64,000 nt of DNA from Bacteriovorax sp. PP10. Its GTDB lineage: Bacteria > Bdellovibrionota > Bacteriovoracia > Bacteriovoracales > Bacteriovoracaceae. Below the pieces are notes generated by a model, which was not told the origin of the DNA, searched no databases, and saw only the letters and a program-made list of their open reading frames with translations. The number at the start of each line of letters is the position of its first letter. Within the stretch, counting starts at the first letter, position 1. Shown in pieces: positions 33,823 through 41,900 of the stretch. Location: positions 868,001 to 932,000 of the forward strand of contig NZ_JAYGJQ010000002.1 of NCBI RefSeq assembly GCF_035013165.1, written 5' to 3'. Both the position numbers and the translations under genes were made by a program.

Positions 33823-34203
33823 TTATCTGCAGTCAATGCGCTCATTAAAATAGCCGCCGAAACTTATCCATCGGACATAATAAGAACCAATCCATCCGGT
33901 TAAGCTATACTCACTGTAGTTAACTGGCACAATTCTAAGATTCATAAAATTTCCGTTATAGTAACCTTGAATATTTCCCATTGTGACAAACCATGAAACA
34001 TAGTTGTTATCAACTGTTCCAAGCAGTTCACCATTTCTGGTTGTTCCTTCCAGTCTAAGGCTTACATAACCTTTGATGGGACAATCTCGACTTATTTTTT
34101 CCGTAGAAGAAATATGATCGTCTGCATGAGTGAGATTAAAAACATTCAATCCTAAAATTAAAAATAATGTGAGAAGAACTTTTTCCAATGTGCCGTTCAT
34201 CAT
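33823..34203 (-). CDS. Small secreted protein at the end of the cbpA operon
   Basis: 126 residues with a signal peptide ending NLTHA-DD. The mature part is beta-rich with aromatic pairs (YVSWFVTMGNIQGYYNGNF, YYVRWISFGGYF) and a terminal Cys pairing with an early CPIKG Cys. No family recognised. Overlaps the preceding cbpM-like gene by 4 bp, so it belongs to the SOUL-cbpA-cbpM operon. Confidence 0.65.
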   Translation of the reverse strand: MMNGTLEKVLLTLFLILGLNVFNLTHADDHISSTEKISRDCPIKGYVSLRLEGTTRNGELLGTVDNNYVSWFVTMGNIQGYYNGNFMNLRIVPVNYSEYSLTGWIGSYYVRWISFGGYFNERIDCR

Positions 34204-34469
34204 AAAGAGTCTCCATGTGAATTATCTATAATAAAATTAAGTTGATCGACTAAATGTAATATAACCGGAACAGCTTCGTCGTTGACGCCGAATTTTTCCT
34301 GCAAGTCATGAATCAGTAGAATGCGGCAAACATCTTCTTCATCAAGCATCCGGAGTTCCTGATCAATGGGATTGACCCATTCTTCTTCAATAAAATGCAC
34401 AATGACAGTAGAGGGGATTCCAGAGATCTCAGAGACTTCATCAAGTGGTCTTCTTAGTGGTAGTTTCAT
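34200..34469 (-). CDS. CbpM-like chaperone modulator (MerR-HTH-like)
   Basis: 89 residues. EVSEISGIPSTVIVHFIEEE-WVNP, then RMLDEEDVCRILLIHDLQEK and a helical tail LHLVDQLNFI, the pattern of CbpM, which binds the J domain of CbpA and inhibits it. It overlaps the upstream cbpA stop by 4 bp, the same gene pair as in enterobacteria. Confidence rests on motif and neighbour. Confidence 0.8.
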   Translation of the reverse strand: MKLPLRRPLDEVSEISGIPSTVIVHFIEEEWVNPIDQELRMLDEEDVCRILLIHDLQEKFGVNDEAVPVILHLVDQLNFIIDNSHGDSL

Positions 34470-35389
34470 GCTTGGGCCCTCGGATTGTAGGCATACTGAT
34501 TTTGAAGCTGGCCTATGGCCTCTCTCATATGGGGATCGATATTTTTTGGCATGACAATTTTTAGTGTGACAATCTGATTGCCTCGCGTTTCACCGTGGCC
34601 TGCACCTTTGTGTTTAATTCTAAGTTTAGATCCGGTAGAAACACCGGCAGGCACTTTCAGCATGACAGATCCATCAATAGTTGGAACTTCAATTTCAGCA
34701 CCATTCAGAGCTTCAAAAAAACTAATGGGCACTTCAGTATGAATATCTTTATCAATGCGAGTGAAGCCTTCCATTGGTTTAATATTAATCTGAACATACA
34801 CATCACCGGCAGGACCTGTACCTACACCAGGTTGACCGAGACCTTTAAATTTTAATTTTTTCCCGCTTTCGATACCTGCTGGAATTTTGATCTGCAGTTT
34901 TTTTCCATTGGGAAGAGTGATTACTTTTTCTCCACCTAATGCGGCCTCTGCGAAATCAACTTCCATTTGATACAGTTCATCTTCGCCAGCGAAGTTCATT
35001 CCCTGTGAAGAAAAACCACTGCGTCCACCGCGGGCACCACGTCCACCACCAAAGAGGCTTTCAAATAAATCTTCTCCCTCAAATCCTTCACCAAAAGATG
35101 AAGAGTAACGGTGGCCGCCGCTGCTCTGTCTGCCTTGGTGAGCTTTTTGGTATTGTTCATACTGCTGTCTTTGTTGATCTTCGGTTTCACCACGGTCAAA
35201 TTTTCCTTTGGCCTCTGCTGTTCCGATTAAATCAAAAGCGTGAGAGATATCTTTGAATTTTTTTTCAGCTTCTTTGTTTCCGGGATTTAAATCCGGGTGG
35301 TATTGTTTGGCGAGTTTGCGATAGGATTTTTTGATCTCATCGAGAGAAGCCGTTTTTTCAACATGCAAAGTTTTGTATGGATCTATCAT
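34466..35389 (-). CDS. cbpA: CbpA-type DnaJ co-chaperone (curved-DNA-binding protein)
   Basis: 307 residues. J domain at 1-70 with the invariant HPD (AKQYHPDLNPGNKEAEKKF), a Gly/Arg/Phe-rich linker (GGRGARGGRSGFSSQG), and two C-terminal substrate-binding beta domains with GKKLQIKIPAGIESGKKLKF and VPAGVSTGSKLRIKHKGAG. No zinc-finger, so it is a CbpA-type rather than canonical DnaJ. It stimulates DnaK and may bind DNA in stationary phase. Next to a SOUL gene 11 bp upstream that has a sigma-54-type promoter. Confidence 0.92.
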   Translation of the reverse strand: MIDPYKTLHVEKTASLDEIKKSYRKLAKQYHPDLNPGNKEAEKKFKDISHAFDLIGTAEAKGKFDRGETEDQQRQQYEQYQKAHQGRQSSGGHRYSSSFGEGFEGEDLFESLFGGGRGARGGRSGFSSQGMNFAGEDELYQMEVDFAEAALGGEKVITLPNGKKLQIKIPAGIESGKKLKFKGLGQPGVGTGPAGDVYVQINIKPMEGFTRIDKDIHTEVPISFFEALNGAEIEVPTIDGSVMLKVPAGVSTGSKLRIKHKGAGHGETRGNQIVTLKIVMPKNIDPHMREAIGQLQNQYAYNPRAQA

Positions 35390-35400
35390 GTGTTCACCCG

Positions 35401-36039
35401 TTAGAGTCCGTTAACTTCAATGAGCACTTCATTTTTTCTGAGAAAAGGAATCGTTGAAGGCCCGTCATACTCTGCTGATTGGATTTCACCAATCGGATCA
35501 TATAAATGATTTTTACTCAGCCATCGCATAAGCTCCGCTGAGTGTTTTTTTATTTTTTCCTGAGTGTTGACTCCCGAGTATCTTAAAACCGCCAGAACTC
35601 TGGCCGGCTGATTGTAGAGATGAATGCGTCTGTCTTTGGGAGTCGGTGCCGTTGCCAGATTGTATTCAACCGGCAGAACAAAAGACATCGTCCATCCTAA
35701 ACCTGTCGGCTCATGTATTACCGGAGAGGTCATTTCGAGAACGTCGCTATTTTCTTCCTGTAAAACAGGAGTGGTCATTTTTAGATTTTTTTTGTCTTTA
35801 TTTTTTCCGAATATGTAGCTGGATAGGGCTGCGAAGGCCTCTTTTCTTGCCTGATCAAAACTACCATTGATGGTAATAGAGGCCAGCAGAAGCGGTCTAT
35901 AGCTTCTTATTTCTACTTCTCCATCTGACGTCAAAACATCGTAGGCAGGACCTCCGCTTAATCTAATACCGAAGATTCCTGGAATGCCTTTCAATTTTTC
36001 GGAGAAGGGAACGGTGAGGGAAGAATTTTCTGCGGCCAT
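35401..36039 (-). CDS. SOUL heme-binding family protein (paralogue A)
   Basis: 212 residues. YDVLTSDGEVEIRSYRPLLL is the SOUL signature, followed by FAALSSYIFGKNKDKKNLKM, TTPVLQEE and VIHEPTGLGWTMSFVLPVEY, then the C-terminal YDGPSTIPFLRKNEVLIEV. SOUL/HBP proteins bind heme or tetrapyrroles in eukaryotes; the bacterial role is unclear. First gene of the operon with cbpA and cbpM, with a perfect-spacing sigma-54-type promoter and an upstream TGAGGCA repeat. Paralogue at 37213. Confidence 0.88.
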   Translation of the reverse strand: MAAENSSLTVPFSEKLKGIPGIFGIRLSGGPAYDVLTSDGEVEIRSYRPLLLASITINGSFDQARKEAFAALSSYIFGKNKDKKNLKMTTPVLQEENSDVLEMTSPVIHEPTGLGWTMSFVLPVEYNLATAPTPKDRRIHLYNQPARVLAVLRYSGVNTQEKIKKHSAELMRWLSKNHLYDPIGEIQSAEYDGPSTIPFLRKNEVLIEVNGL

Positions 36040-36072
36040 GAAAACCTCCAGTAAATGCCCAGTAGTAAAATT

Positions 36073-36088
36073 AGCATTTTTGGTGCCA
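36073..36088 (-). promoter_or_regulatory. Sigma-54-type promoter of the SOUL-cbpA-cbpM operon
   Basis: Minus-strand TGGCACCAAAAATGCT; one mismatch; 34 bp before the ATG at 36039. Confidence 0.85.
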
Positions 36089-36125
36089 AATTTTAGCGAG
36101 CTTTTTCGGGTTATAAAGGTATGGG

Positions 36126-36154
36126 TGAGGCAAATTAGTCAACTATGTGAGGCA
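36126..36154. promoter_or_regulatory. Upstream activator-like direct repeat (UAS-1)
   Basis: TGAGGCA at 36126-36132 and 36148-36154 (22-bp period), with ATTAGTCAA between. Lies 38-66 bp upstream of the sigma-54 site at 36073-36088. The same arrangement recurs at 39116 and 49536. Confidence 0.7.
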
Positions 36155-36240
36155 AAAATAATTAACGCAGAAGACTGCTCTTGAAGAAGTCATGGAGAGC
36201 GGATATCATGTGACTTCAGAAAATTATTTTGGTGGGAATT

Positions 36241-36630
36241 ATGGCAAGTTTAAAAGATGCATTATTAAAAGTTGGAATTAAGCCTACTGAGGCGCCAAAA
36301 AAACAAAACGAACGTGAGAAGATCGCAAAGAAACATGTGACTGAAGCGGTTACTCATCAAGGGCAAAGAAACTTCTGCGAGGCCTGTGATCAGGTACGTC
36401 CGGATGTTGAACTTTATAAACACAGAAATCCAACAACGGAAGCTGAGTGGATTTGTGTTCGTTGTGCTGATCAACTTCAGATTTTAGATAAGTTCAGACA
36501 GACAGCTCAAAGTGATACATCAATTAAAAAGATGTTCAGAAGAGAGTATGGTGAAACGATTAAAATCGCAGCGAGTAGTACAGCATCAGCTGGTTCAAAA
36601 CCTCGTGGCGACTTCGACGGAAATCGTTAG
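36241..36630 (+). CDS. Zinc-ribbon-like hypothetical protein
   Basis: 129 residues from the ATG at 36241 (GGTGGG upstream). A basic N-terminus (LKVGIKPTEAPKKQNEREKI) precedes a four-cysteine ribbon: CEACDQVRPD ... WICVRCADQL. The C-terminus is helical with a flexible GSKPRGDFDGNR tail. Possibly a nucleic-acid-binding or protein-binding zinc finger. Divergent from the SOUL gene; no family name recognised. Confidence 0.7.
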   Translation: MASLKDALLKVGIKPTEAPKKQNEREKIAKKHVTEAVTHQGQRNFCEACDQVRPDVELYKHRNPTTEAEWICVRCADQLQILDKFRQTAQSDTSIKKMFRREYGETIKIAASSTASAGSKPRGDFDGNR

Positions 36631-36634
36631 GCAC

Positions 36635-36650
36635 TGGTATTATAATTGCA
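36635..36650 (+). promoter_or_regulatory. Sigma-54-type promoter for the YceI gene
   Basis: TGGTATTATAATTGCA; two mismatches, GG-N10-GC; starts 4 bp after the preceding stop and 40 bp before the ATG at 36691. Confidence 0.75.
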
Positions 36651-36690
36651 CTTTCATGGATTGAGTTAAGTCTCATACCAGGAGAGTGCA

Positions 36691-37203
36691 ATGATCCATT
36701 CATACAAAGCAAATCCCGATAAAAGCACTGCTCATTTCAAATTACACAACATTCTTATACCCGATGTGGAAGGCGATTTCGAATGTCTTAGGGGAAAGTT
36801 CATTTACGATCCTGAAAACCTCAAATCAAGCGTTATAGAGGCCTATATCGACGTTAAAACCATTTCCACTGGAAAAGAGTCCAGAGACTCGCAATTCAAA
36901 GGAGAGGAGTTTTTTAACGCTAAAAAATACCCAACAATAGTTTTTCATTCGTTGAAGTTTGAAATTCAAGATGATTTGTTGAAGGTCTTAGGAAATCTCA
37001 CAGTAAAACACATCACTAAAGAAGTGGTGTTGAATGTGGAGAGGCCAGACAATATCCATAAAAGGCAAATGAGTCTTGCCGCCTCAACAATTATTAACCG
37101 TGATGAATTTGGATTAGCATTAGGAAGAATTCTGGAAGTAGGTGAAGTATTGGTTGGTGACAATATTCAGATCACAATGGACATTCAATTAACCAAAGAA
37201 TAG
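36691..37203 (+). CDS. YceI family lipid-binding-type protein
   Basis: 170 residues without a signal peptide. YceI fold features: YKANPDKSTAHFKLHNILIP, GDFECLRGKFIYDPENL, SSVIEAYIDVKTISTGKESR, then FFNAKKYPTIVFHSLKF, LGNLTVKHITKEVVLNV and INRDEFGLALG. YceI proteins are lipocalin-like barrels that bind isoprenoid or fatty-acid-type molecules. The absence of a secretion signal suggests a cytosolic version. Single gene behind a sigma-54-type promoter. Confidence 0.9.
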   Translation: MIHSYKANPDKSTAHFKLHNILIPDVEGDFECLRGKFIYDPENLKSSVIEAYIDVKTISTGKESRDSQFKGEEFFNAKKYPTIVFHSLKFEIQDDLLKVLGNLTVKHITKEVVLNVERPDNIHKRQMSLAASTIINRDEFGLALGRILEVGEVLVGDNIQITMDIQLTKE

Positions 37204-37212
37204 TTAAAAGAG

Positions 37213-37833
37213 TTAGTGCAGGTGTTTTACTTCAATATGAATTTCATTTTTTCTAAAAAATGGAATCGTTAGTGGCCCGTCAAATTGTGCTGTTTGAAAA
37301 GCACTCATTGGAATGTACCAAGGTCTCTTCTTTAGCCATTTTTTTAGAATACCTGTGTATTCTTCAACTTTTTCTTCGTTGTTGATTCCGGGATAACTTA
37401 TACTGGCCACTAGATGTACTGGAAGCTCATGAAGTGTGATCCTCTTATCTGTTGGTGTGGGAGCAGTACTAATCAAATAATTTTGCGGAAGTATAAAAGA
37501 CATAATCCAGTCTTTCGTAGGTTCTTTACGATGCTCAATTTTTTGTTCCATAAGGACAGGAGTCGTCATCGGTATTTTATCTTTTATTTGATTGTCGCCA
37601 AAAATATATCCGGCCAATAAATTAAAGGCCTCTTTTTGAGCTTCTTTGTATTCACCGTGCACTGACACTCTTGCCTGAGTCTGAGGTCTGTAACAACGTA
37701 TTTCAATACCGCCATCTGATTTTAAGATATCATATGGTGCCTGTTCTTCAAGATGGATTCCAAAGAAACCAGGTAGAGCTTTTACTTTTTCACTTAACGG
37801 AATATCGATGTCAGAATTAGAATTATGACTCAT
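37213..37833 (-). CDS. SOUL heme-binding family protein (paralogue B)
   Basis: 206 residues, aligning along its whole length with the protein at 35401: YDILKSDGGIEIRCYRPQTQ, FNLLAGYIFGDNQ, KIPMTTPVLMEQK, DWIMSFILPQNY, FDGPLTIPFFRKNEIHIEV. GGAGGG precedes the ATG. A weaker sigma-54-like site (CGGCAC, then TTGTA) lies 41-56 bp upstream but breaks the conserved GC. Function as for paralogue A. Confidence 0.86.
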   Translation of the reverse strand: MSHNSNSDIDIPLSEKVKALPGFFGIHLEEQAPYDILKSDGGIEIRCYRPQTQARVSVHGEYKEAQKEAFNLLAGYIFGDNQIKDKIPMTTPVLMEQKIEHRKEPTKDWIMSFILPQNYLISTAPTPTDKRITLHELPVHLVASISYPGINNEEKVEEYTGILKKWLKKRPWYIPMSAFQTAQFDGPLTIPFFRKNEIHIEVKHLH

Positions 37834-37943
37834 AATCCCTCCTATTAAAGAAGGGTATTACAAAATCTGTGCCGAATGAGATTAACATGCTAATACACTG
37901 TTAATAAATAGTTCAACATTAAGAACGGTAAATTATCTGATAG

Positions 37944-38588
37944 TTATGGGGTATTTTGACTTGAGAGTGCCAGAGCTTTTTGTGTACTCAGCATGCGAGA
38001 CTCTGCAAGCATCTTCATTCTCACTTCAATTTTAGTTAGGTAATCCATTTTATATTTTGTCGTATTCGAGTGGTATCTTGCATACCAACGACGATCTTTC
38101 TTGGCATGACGCTTTTTTAAGATGGAAAGAATCTGTGCCATCTTCTCCATTGCATAGGCCTGGTCTTCTGTCACAAGTTTTGCCTTTTCTATAAGAGGCA
38201 TCTTCATTCTTTTAAATTCCACATTCCATACTTCAACGTTCACCTGTCCTAGAGAGAGATCTCCAGTAGATGAAACTTTGCTGTATGAAAAGTTACTTTC
38301 TGTATCTATTAGAGAGACCACAATTTGCGGCTCTACTTTATATTTTTTAATGGCGTGGTGGATATCGTTGGCAATCTTGTTTCTAGCATTGACTTCAAGT
38401 TCTGGCTGAACCACAGAAATCATTTGCGAGATAAGTGGTGCTTCGTTAGGAATGTAAACTTTATCAAAGTTTCCTAGCTTCGCATACAGGTCGCGGTGCT
38501 TGTTAATCTTCTTGGGAGCTGATGAACATCCTTGGAATAGGAGCGCAAGACCCAACAATAAAAGTAGTTTTGGTGTAAGTGTTTTCAT
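37944..38588 (-). CDS. Lytic transglycosylase-like lipoprotein
   Basis: 214 residues. Signal peptide with lipobox LFQGC (Cys21). The SLT-type core has IVVSLIDTESNFSYSKVSST (Glu97 as probable catalytic acid), then GDLSLGQVNVEVWN, matching the E-S and G-L-x-Q motifs of family 1 lytic transglycosylases. It would cleave peptidoglycan glycan strands at the outer-membrane inner face. Single gene. The G-x-S-x-G-x-x-Q order is slightly altered. Confidence 0.8.
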   Translation of the reverse strand: MKTLTPKLLLLLGLALLFQGCSSAPKKINKHRDLYAKLGNFDKVYIPNEAPLISQMISVVQPELEVNARNKIANDIHHAIKKYKVEPQIVVSLIDTESNFSYSKVSSTGDLSLGQVNVEVWNVEFKRMKMPLIEKAKLVTEDQAYAMEKMAQILSILKKRHAKKDRRWYARYHSNTTKYKMDYLTKIEVRMKMLAESRMLSTQKALALSSQNTP

Positions 38589-38707
38589 ATTGAAAGCAGT
38601 CTACACCAGAAAGGGATACCCAAGGCCATGTTGAAAGAATTCCATGGTAGGTGACTAAAATTTATACGGCCAAAATGCCACCATTCATAGGGGGTATAAC
38701 AAAACAA

Positions 38708-38746
38708 CGGGCTTAGAGACAACTACTAAATATCCCTAGGCCCGCT
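38708..38746. terminator. Hairpin in the 38.6-38.8 kb intergenic region
   Basis: CGGGCTTAG ... CTAGGCCCG with one mismatch and a loop of about 20 nt. The remaining 189-bp gap shows no gene. Confidence 0.45.
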
Positions 38747-38777
38747 GCTTTATAAAAGATTGAACAGAAGCTGAATT

Positions 38778-39017
38778 TTAACGAGATGATTTCTCATAAT
38801 CGTTTCGATCATTTCTTCTAGTCTCGTCTCTTTTAGGTTGATTTTTTTGAGACAGATCTGCATCTGATCTTCCACCTTTTAAAGGTAGATCAATTTCAGG
38901 TCTTGTTGTTGTTCTCGGTCCAGATCCGATATCTCTTTTTTCTCCGCCTCTTTCAGGCATTTCAGATTTCTTCCCTGGCGTTTGAGCAAATTTTGGGTCT
39001 TTTTTATTTTGTTCCAT
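38778..39017 (-). CDS. Small charged protein, unknown (sigma-54-linked)
   Basis: 79 residues from the ATG at 39017, selected because AAGGAGG lies 7 bp upstream; the longer frame would cross the promoter. It is extremely hydrophilic (NKKDPKFAQTPGKKSEMPER, then RGGEKRDIGSGPRTTTRPEI), Arg/Lys/Asp-rich, and probably disordered. A sigma-54-type promoter and a TGAGGCA double repeat precede it. It resembles in composition the gene at 49256. Function unknown. Confidence 0.7.
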   Translation of the reverse strand: MEQNKKDPKFAQTPGKKSEMPERGGEKRDIGSGPRTTTRPEIDLPLKGGRSDADLSQKNQPKRDETRRNDRNDYEKSSR

Positions 39018-39051
39018 ACACTCCTCCTTGGATTGTTTCTGCTTTATGTAA

Positions 39052-39067
39052 AGCACATCTAGTGCCA
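39052..39067 (-). promoter_or_regulatory. Sigma-54-type promoter for the 79-aa charged protein gene
   Basis: Minus-strand TGGCACTAGATGTGCT; one mismatch; 35 bp before the ATG at 39017. Confidence 0.8.
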
Positions 39068-39115
39068 AATAATTGCTTAGAAATTTATAGTGCAAAAGAT
39101 AGACAAGGAGAGAAT

Positions 39116-39144
39116 TGAGGCAGATTAGTCAATTGATTGAGGCA
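39116..39144. promoter_or_regulatory. Upstream activator-like direct repeat (UAS-2)
   Basis: TGAGGCA at 39116-39122 and 39138-39144 (22-bp period), with ATTAGTCAA between; 49 bp upstream of the sigma-54 site. Confidence 0.7.
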
Positions 39145-39162
39145 AGGATACATAGTGCAATG

Positions 39163-39663
39163 CTATTTTAGAAATGAAGTTATGCGAAACTCTAGTGTAG
39201 GACTTAATCCAGATGTCATCCAATTCACAATTTGTTTTTCATCAATGAACATAATTGTAGGAGTGGCAGAAACTTGGTATTGATTGGCAATACTACCATT
39301 CGTATCAAGACCAATATTAAATAAATAATTTTCCCTCTTGGCCTTTTCTCTTACGATGGACTCTTCTTCATTGCTTGAGATCGCCAGAACATCCGAAGGT
39401 AGAATTTTTCTCTCCATCACCATCTTATTGATGCGTTTCAGTTCAATCTCACAAGGGCCGCACCATGTGGCCCAAAAAACGACGACGATTTTTTTTGGTT
39501 GTGTAACTAAATTAAAATTTTCACCGTTAGTCATCTTCACTGTAAAGTCAGGCGCTTTTTGATCCTGGTACTTAAAGTGAGTAAGAATAGACGGAAGCTT
39601 CAGGTAGAGTGCATACACGGCAACAATAAAAAATAATGTGTTTATAAAATTCTTTTTATTCAT
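39163..39663 (-). CDS. TlpA/ResA-type membrane-anchored thioredoxin
   Basis: 166 residues. An N-terminal hydrophobic anchor (about 7-24), then a thioredoxin fold with FWATWCGPCEIELKRI (Cys68 and Cys71) and the cis-Pro segment QVSATPTIMFID. Reduces disulfides in the periplasm, commonly in cytochrome c maturation. Third gene of an operon with the phospholipase D-like gene, 1 bp apart. Confidence 0.88.
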   Translation of the reverse strand: MNKKNFINTLFFIVAVYALYLKLPSILTHFKYQDQKAPDFTVKMTNGENFNLVTQPKKIVVVFWATWCGPCEIELKRINKMVMERKILPSDVLAISSNEEESIVREKAKRENYLFNIGLDTNGSIANQYQVSATPTIMFIDEKQIVNWMTSGLSPTLEFRITSFLK

Positions 39664-39664
39664 A

Positions 39665-41005
39665 TTACATCTGCTGGTCAGCCGTTTTTCTATTTAACAG
39701 GATTTGCTTATAGACTAATAAGAAGCTTATAACAAAAAAAGGAAATCCGGGAATAATAGGCAGTAATGCCCCCAGTAAACCTAATATAAAGAAAAAAATT
39801 GAGCCGATAATTCTTAAGATATGGTAAAAGCGATGCTCTTTATTGTGGTCTTCCTGAAATGAGAGCCCGATTGAAAAGTTGGCAATGATGGCCAGGATTA
39901 AATAAAAAAACAAGCGAGACAGTCTCACTCTAAAAGTGTAGCGCTCTTTAAAAATTTCAGGATCGATTTTTACACACCCATCAGCGATATAATCATCAAT
40001 CTGTTTATTTAAGTCCATCGTGAATTCTTTTGAATAAATATCGACGTTCATTTCCAGGTTCTGTTGGTAGCTGGTGTAGTTGAGATTAAATGACCCTATT
40101 GTCGACCAGCTTTGGTCAATCGTTGCCAGCTTTCCATGTAAAACAGATTTATTCCAAAGATAAATTTCCACACCACGCTTTAAAAAATACTCATACAAAT
40201 ACTCAGAGGCCATAATATAACTAGGCCAGTCCGAGTAACGTGGAAGAATTAATCTCACCCGTACACCACGAGCGGCCGCTTCTGTCAGTTGCTTCATAAA
40301 TTTCTTACGAGGGAAAAAATAAGAATTAATAATCGTGATTGATTCTTGCGCCTCAAACGTCATACGCGCGTATTGTTTGGTGATTTTTGACCGGCCATGA
40401 ATCCAGTCATTAACAGAGATCCCGACATCATATCCATGTGAGACGGAAATATAGTCGGTAATTTTTTTAATAGGCGTTTCACTCTTAGAGGCCTTCTTAA
40501 AAATATGCTGGCAGTAGTGAGCAAGATCCACTGTTTCAGGGCCTTTCAAATAAACAGCAAAATCCAGCTGGGGAATAGTTGATCCGGGAATGCAGGCGTA
40601 CAGAACATTGATTCCGCCGACGATGGCCTCTTTATAATCAATCAAGAGGATTTTGTGATGAAGTCTTCTGCCCCAGCGATAAAGCCATTTAAACTGAATA
40701 CCATTAAAGCGACAAAACTTAACTCCGCCATCTCGAAAAATTTGTTCAGCTTCAGGAGTTAAATTTCTTGAACCAATACTATCGACGAGTACACAAACTT
40801 CGACTCCACGTTTAGCTGCAAGAATAAGTTCGTCTCTGACTTTAGTCCCAATGCGATCAATTTCAAAAATATAAGTTTGCAGGTGAATGCTGGTGGTTGC
40901 ACTGCGGATACAGCTTAGGTATTTTTCGTAATAATGATCGCCGTCTTCAAAAAACTCAATATGATTATTTTTAGTAATGGGAAAAAGAGCTCTTTTTATT
41001 TTCAT
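39665..41005 (-). CDS. Phospholipase D/cardiolipin synthase-like protein with C-terminal membrane domain
   Basis: 446 residues. Two HKD half-sites: LHHKILLIDYKEAIVGGINV and VLHGKLATIDQSWSTIGSFN, which together form the PLD active site. The last 100 residues contain about three hydrophobic helices (LILAIIANFSIGLSFQ, IGSIFFFILGLLGALLPIIP), unlike standard cardiolipin synthases where the anchor is N-terminal. Probably makes or remodels phospholipids. Overlaps the upstream gene by 4 bp. Confidence 0.86.
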   Translation of the reverse strand: MKIKRALFPITKNNHIEFFEDGDHYYEKYLSCIRSATTSIHLQTYIFEIDRIGTKVRDELILAAKRGVEVCVLVDSIGSRNLTPEAEQIFRDGGVKFCRFNGIQFKWLYRWGRRLHHKILLIDYKEAIVGGINVLYACIPGSTIPQLDFAVYLKGPETVDLAHYCQHIFKKASKSETPIKKITDYISVSHGYDVGISVNDWIHGRSKITKQYARMTFEAQESITIINSYFFPRKKFMKQLTEAAARGVRVRLILPRYSDWPSYIMASEYLYEYFLKRGVEIYLWNKSVLHGKLATIDQSWSTIGSFNLNYTSYQQNLEMNVDIYSKEFTMDLNKQIDDYIADGCVKIDPEIFKERYTFRVRLSRLFFYLILAIIANFSIGLSFQEDHNKEHRFYHILRIIGSIFFFILGLLGALLPIIPGFPFFVISFLLVYKQILLNRKTADQQM

Positions 41006-41754
41006 TGAATATCCACCTCACAAAAAATCGGGAGGTGATCAGACAGGTGTTGATCGTAAAAAACAACGTTGGAGTTAATGACCTCCAGGTTTTTTACATA
41101 AATTCTATCCAGGCAAAGAATTGGGACATTCGCAGGAAAGGTACGGGCAAAGTTGCCGTTGGCATGTTTATGCACTTCTTTCATTCCTAAAATACGCTCA
41201 AAAGTTTCAAATGACTTTTGATTCCAGTCATTAAAATCTCCGGCAACGATAAAGGGGATATCTTTTTCTTCGCGATTTATACCTTCGATGTAGTTACTTA
41301 TTTGTTGATACTGTTTTTTTCTTCCCGCATGAAATAAATTTAAATGCAGGCAAGAGGCAAAGAGTTTGCGCTCTATTGGATTTTCGGCAGTCACCGGAAT
41401 TTTGATCTTGCACACCAACATCCCGCGCTTTTCCCACGAGTTGGTCGAAATGTTGAGATTCTCATAAGTCTCTATAGGGTACTTACTCATGATCAGATTG
41501 CCGTGGTGGCCGTGGTCATATAAAGCATTTTGAGCGTAAGAAAAATGCGGCCAGACTTCATCAGCTAAAAATTCAAACTGCGAATCAACTAAACCTTTTT
41601 CCTTGAAGACTTCACTTTTTCCCACAACTTCTTGCAGGAAAACAATCTCAGCTCCCGTGGACTTAATTAAATTCTTCATCTCCAGAAGGCCGTAGTTACG
41701 GTTATTCCAGTCAAAGCCTTTATGAATATTGTAAGATAAAATCTTAATGCGCAT
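41002..41754 (-). CDS. Endonuclease/exonuclease/phosphatase family protein
   Basis: 250 residues. EEP fold motifs in order: ILSYNIHKGFDW, AEIVFLQEVVG (metal-binding Glu), ASCLHLNLFHAGRKKQ, FIVAGDFNDWNQ and the terminal SDHLPIFCEVD (SDH). In operons with cardiolipin synthase-like genes such proteins are often phosphodiesterases of the DNase I/ClsC-partner type. First gene of a three-gene operon with a sigma-54-type promoter. Cytosolic by sequence. Confidence 0.87.
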   Translation of the reverse strand: MRIKILSYNIHKGFDWNNRNYGLLEMKNLIKSTGAEIVFLQEVVGKSEVFKEKGLVDSQFEFLADEVWPHFSYAQNALYDHGHHGNLIMSKYPIETYENLNISTNSWEKRGMLVCKIKIPVTAENPIERKLFASCLHLNLFHAGRKKQYQQISNYIEGINREEKDIPFIVAGDFNDWNQKSFETFERILGMKEVHKHANGNFARTFPANVPILCLDRIYVKNLEVINSNVVFYDQHLSDHLPIFCEVDIQ

Positions 41755-41780
41755 TGATCACCAACTCCCGCATATAAAGA

Positions 41781-41796
41781 AGCAATGTTCGCGCCA
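41781..41796 (-). promoter_or_regulatory. Sigma-54-type promoter of the EEP-PLD-TlpA operon
   Basis: Minus-strand TGGCGCGAACATTGCT; one mismatch; 27 bp before the ATG at 41754. A TGAGTCA site lies about 51 bp upstream. Confidence 0.75.
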
Positions 41797-41900
41797 TTCA
41801 TATAATGAGCATGTAATAAGGTTTCCGAAGTTTTGCCCCAAACTCATGAGTCAATTAAGGGCAATAAGCCTCAAGTGTACCTAAAATCATCCTGAATACT

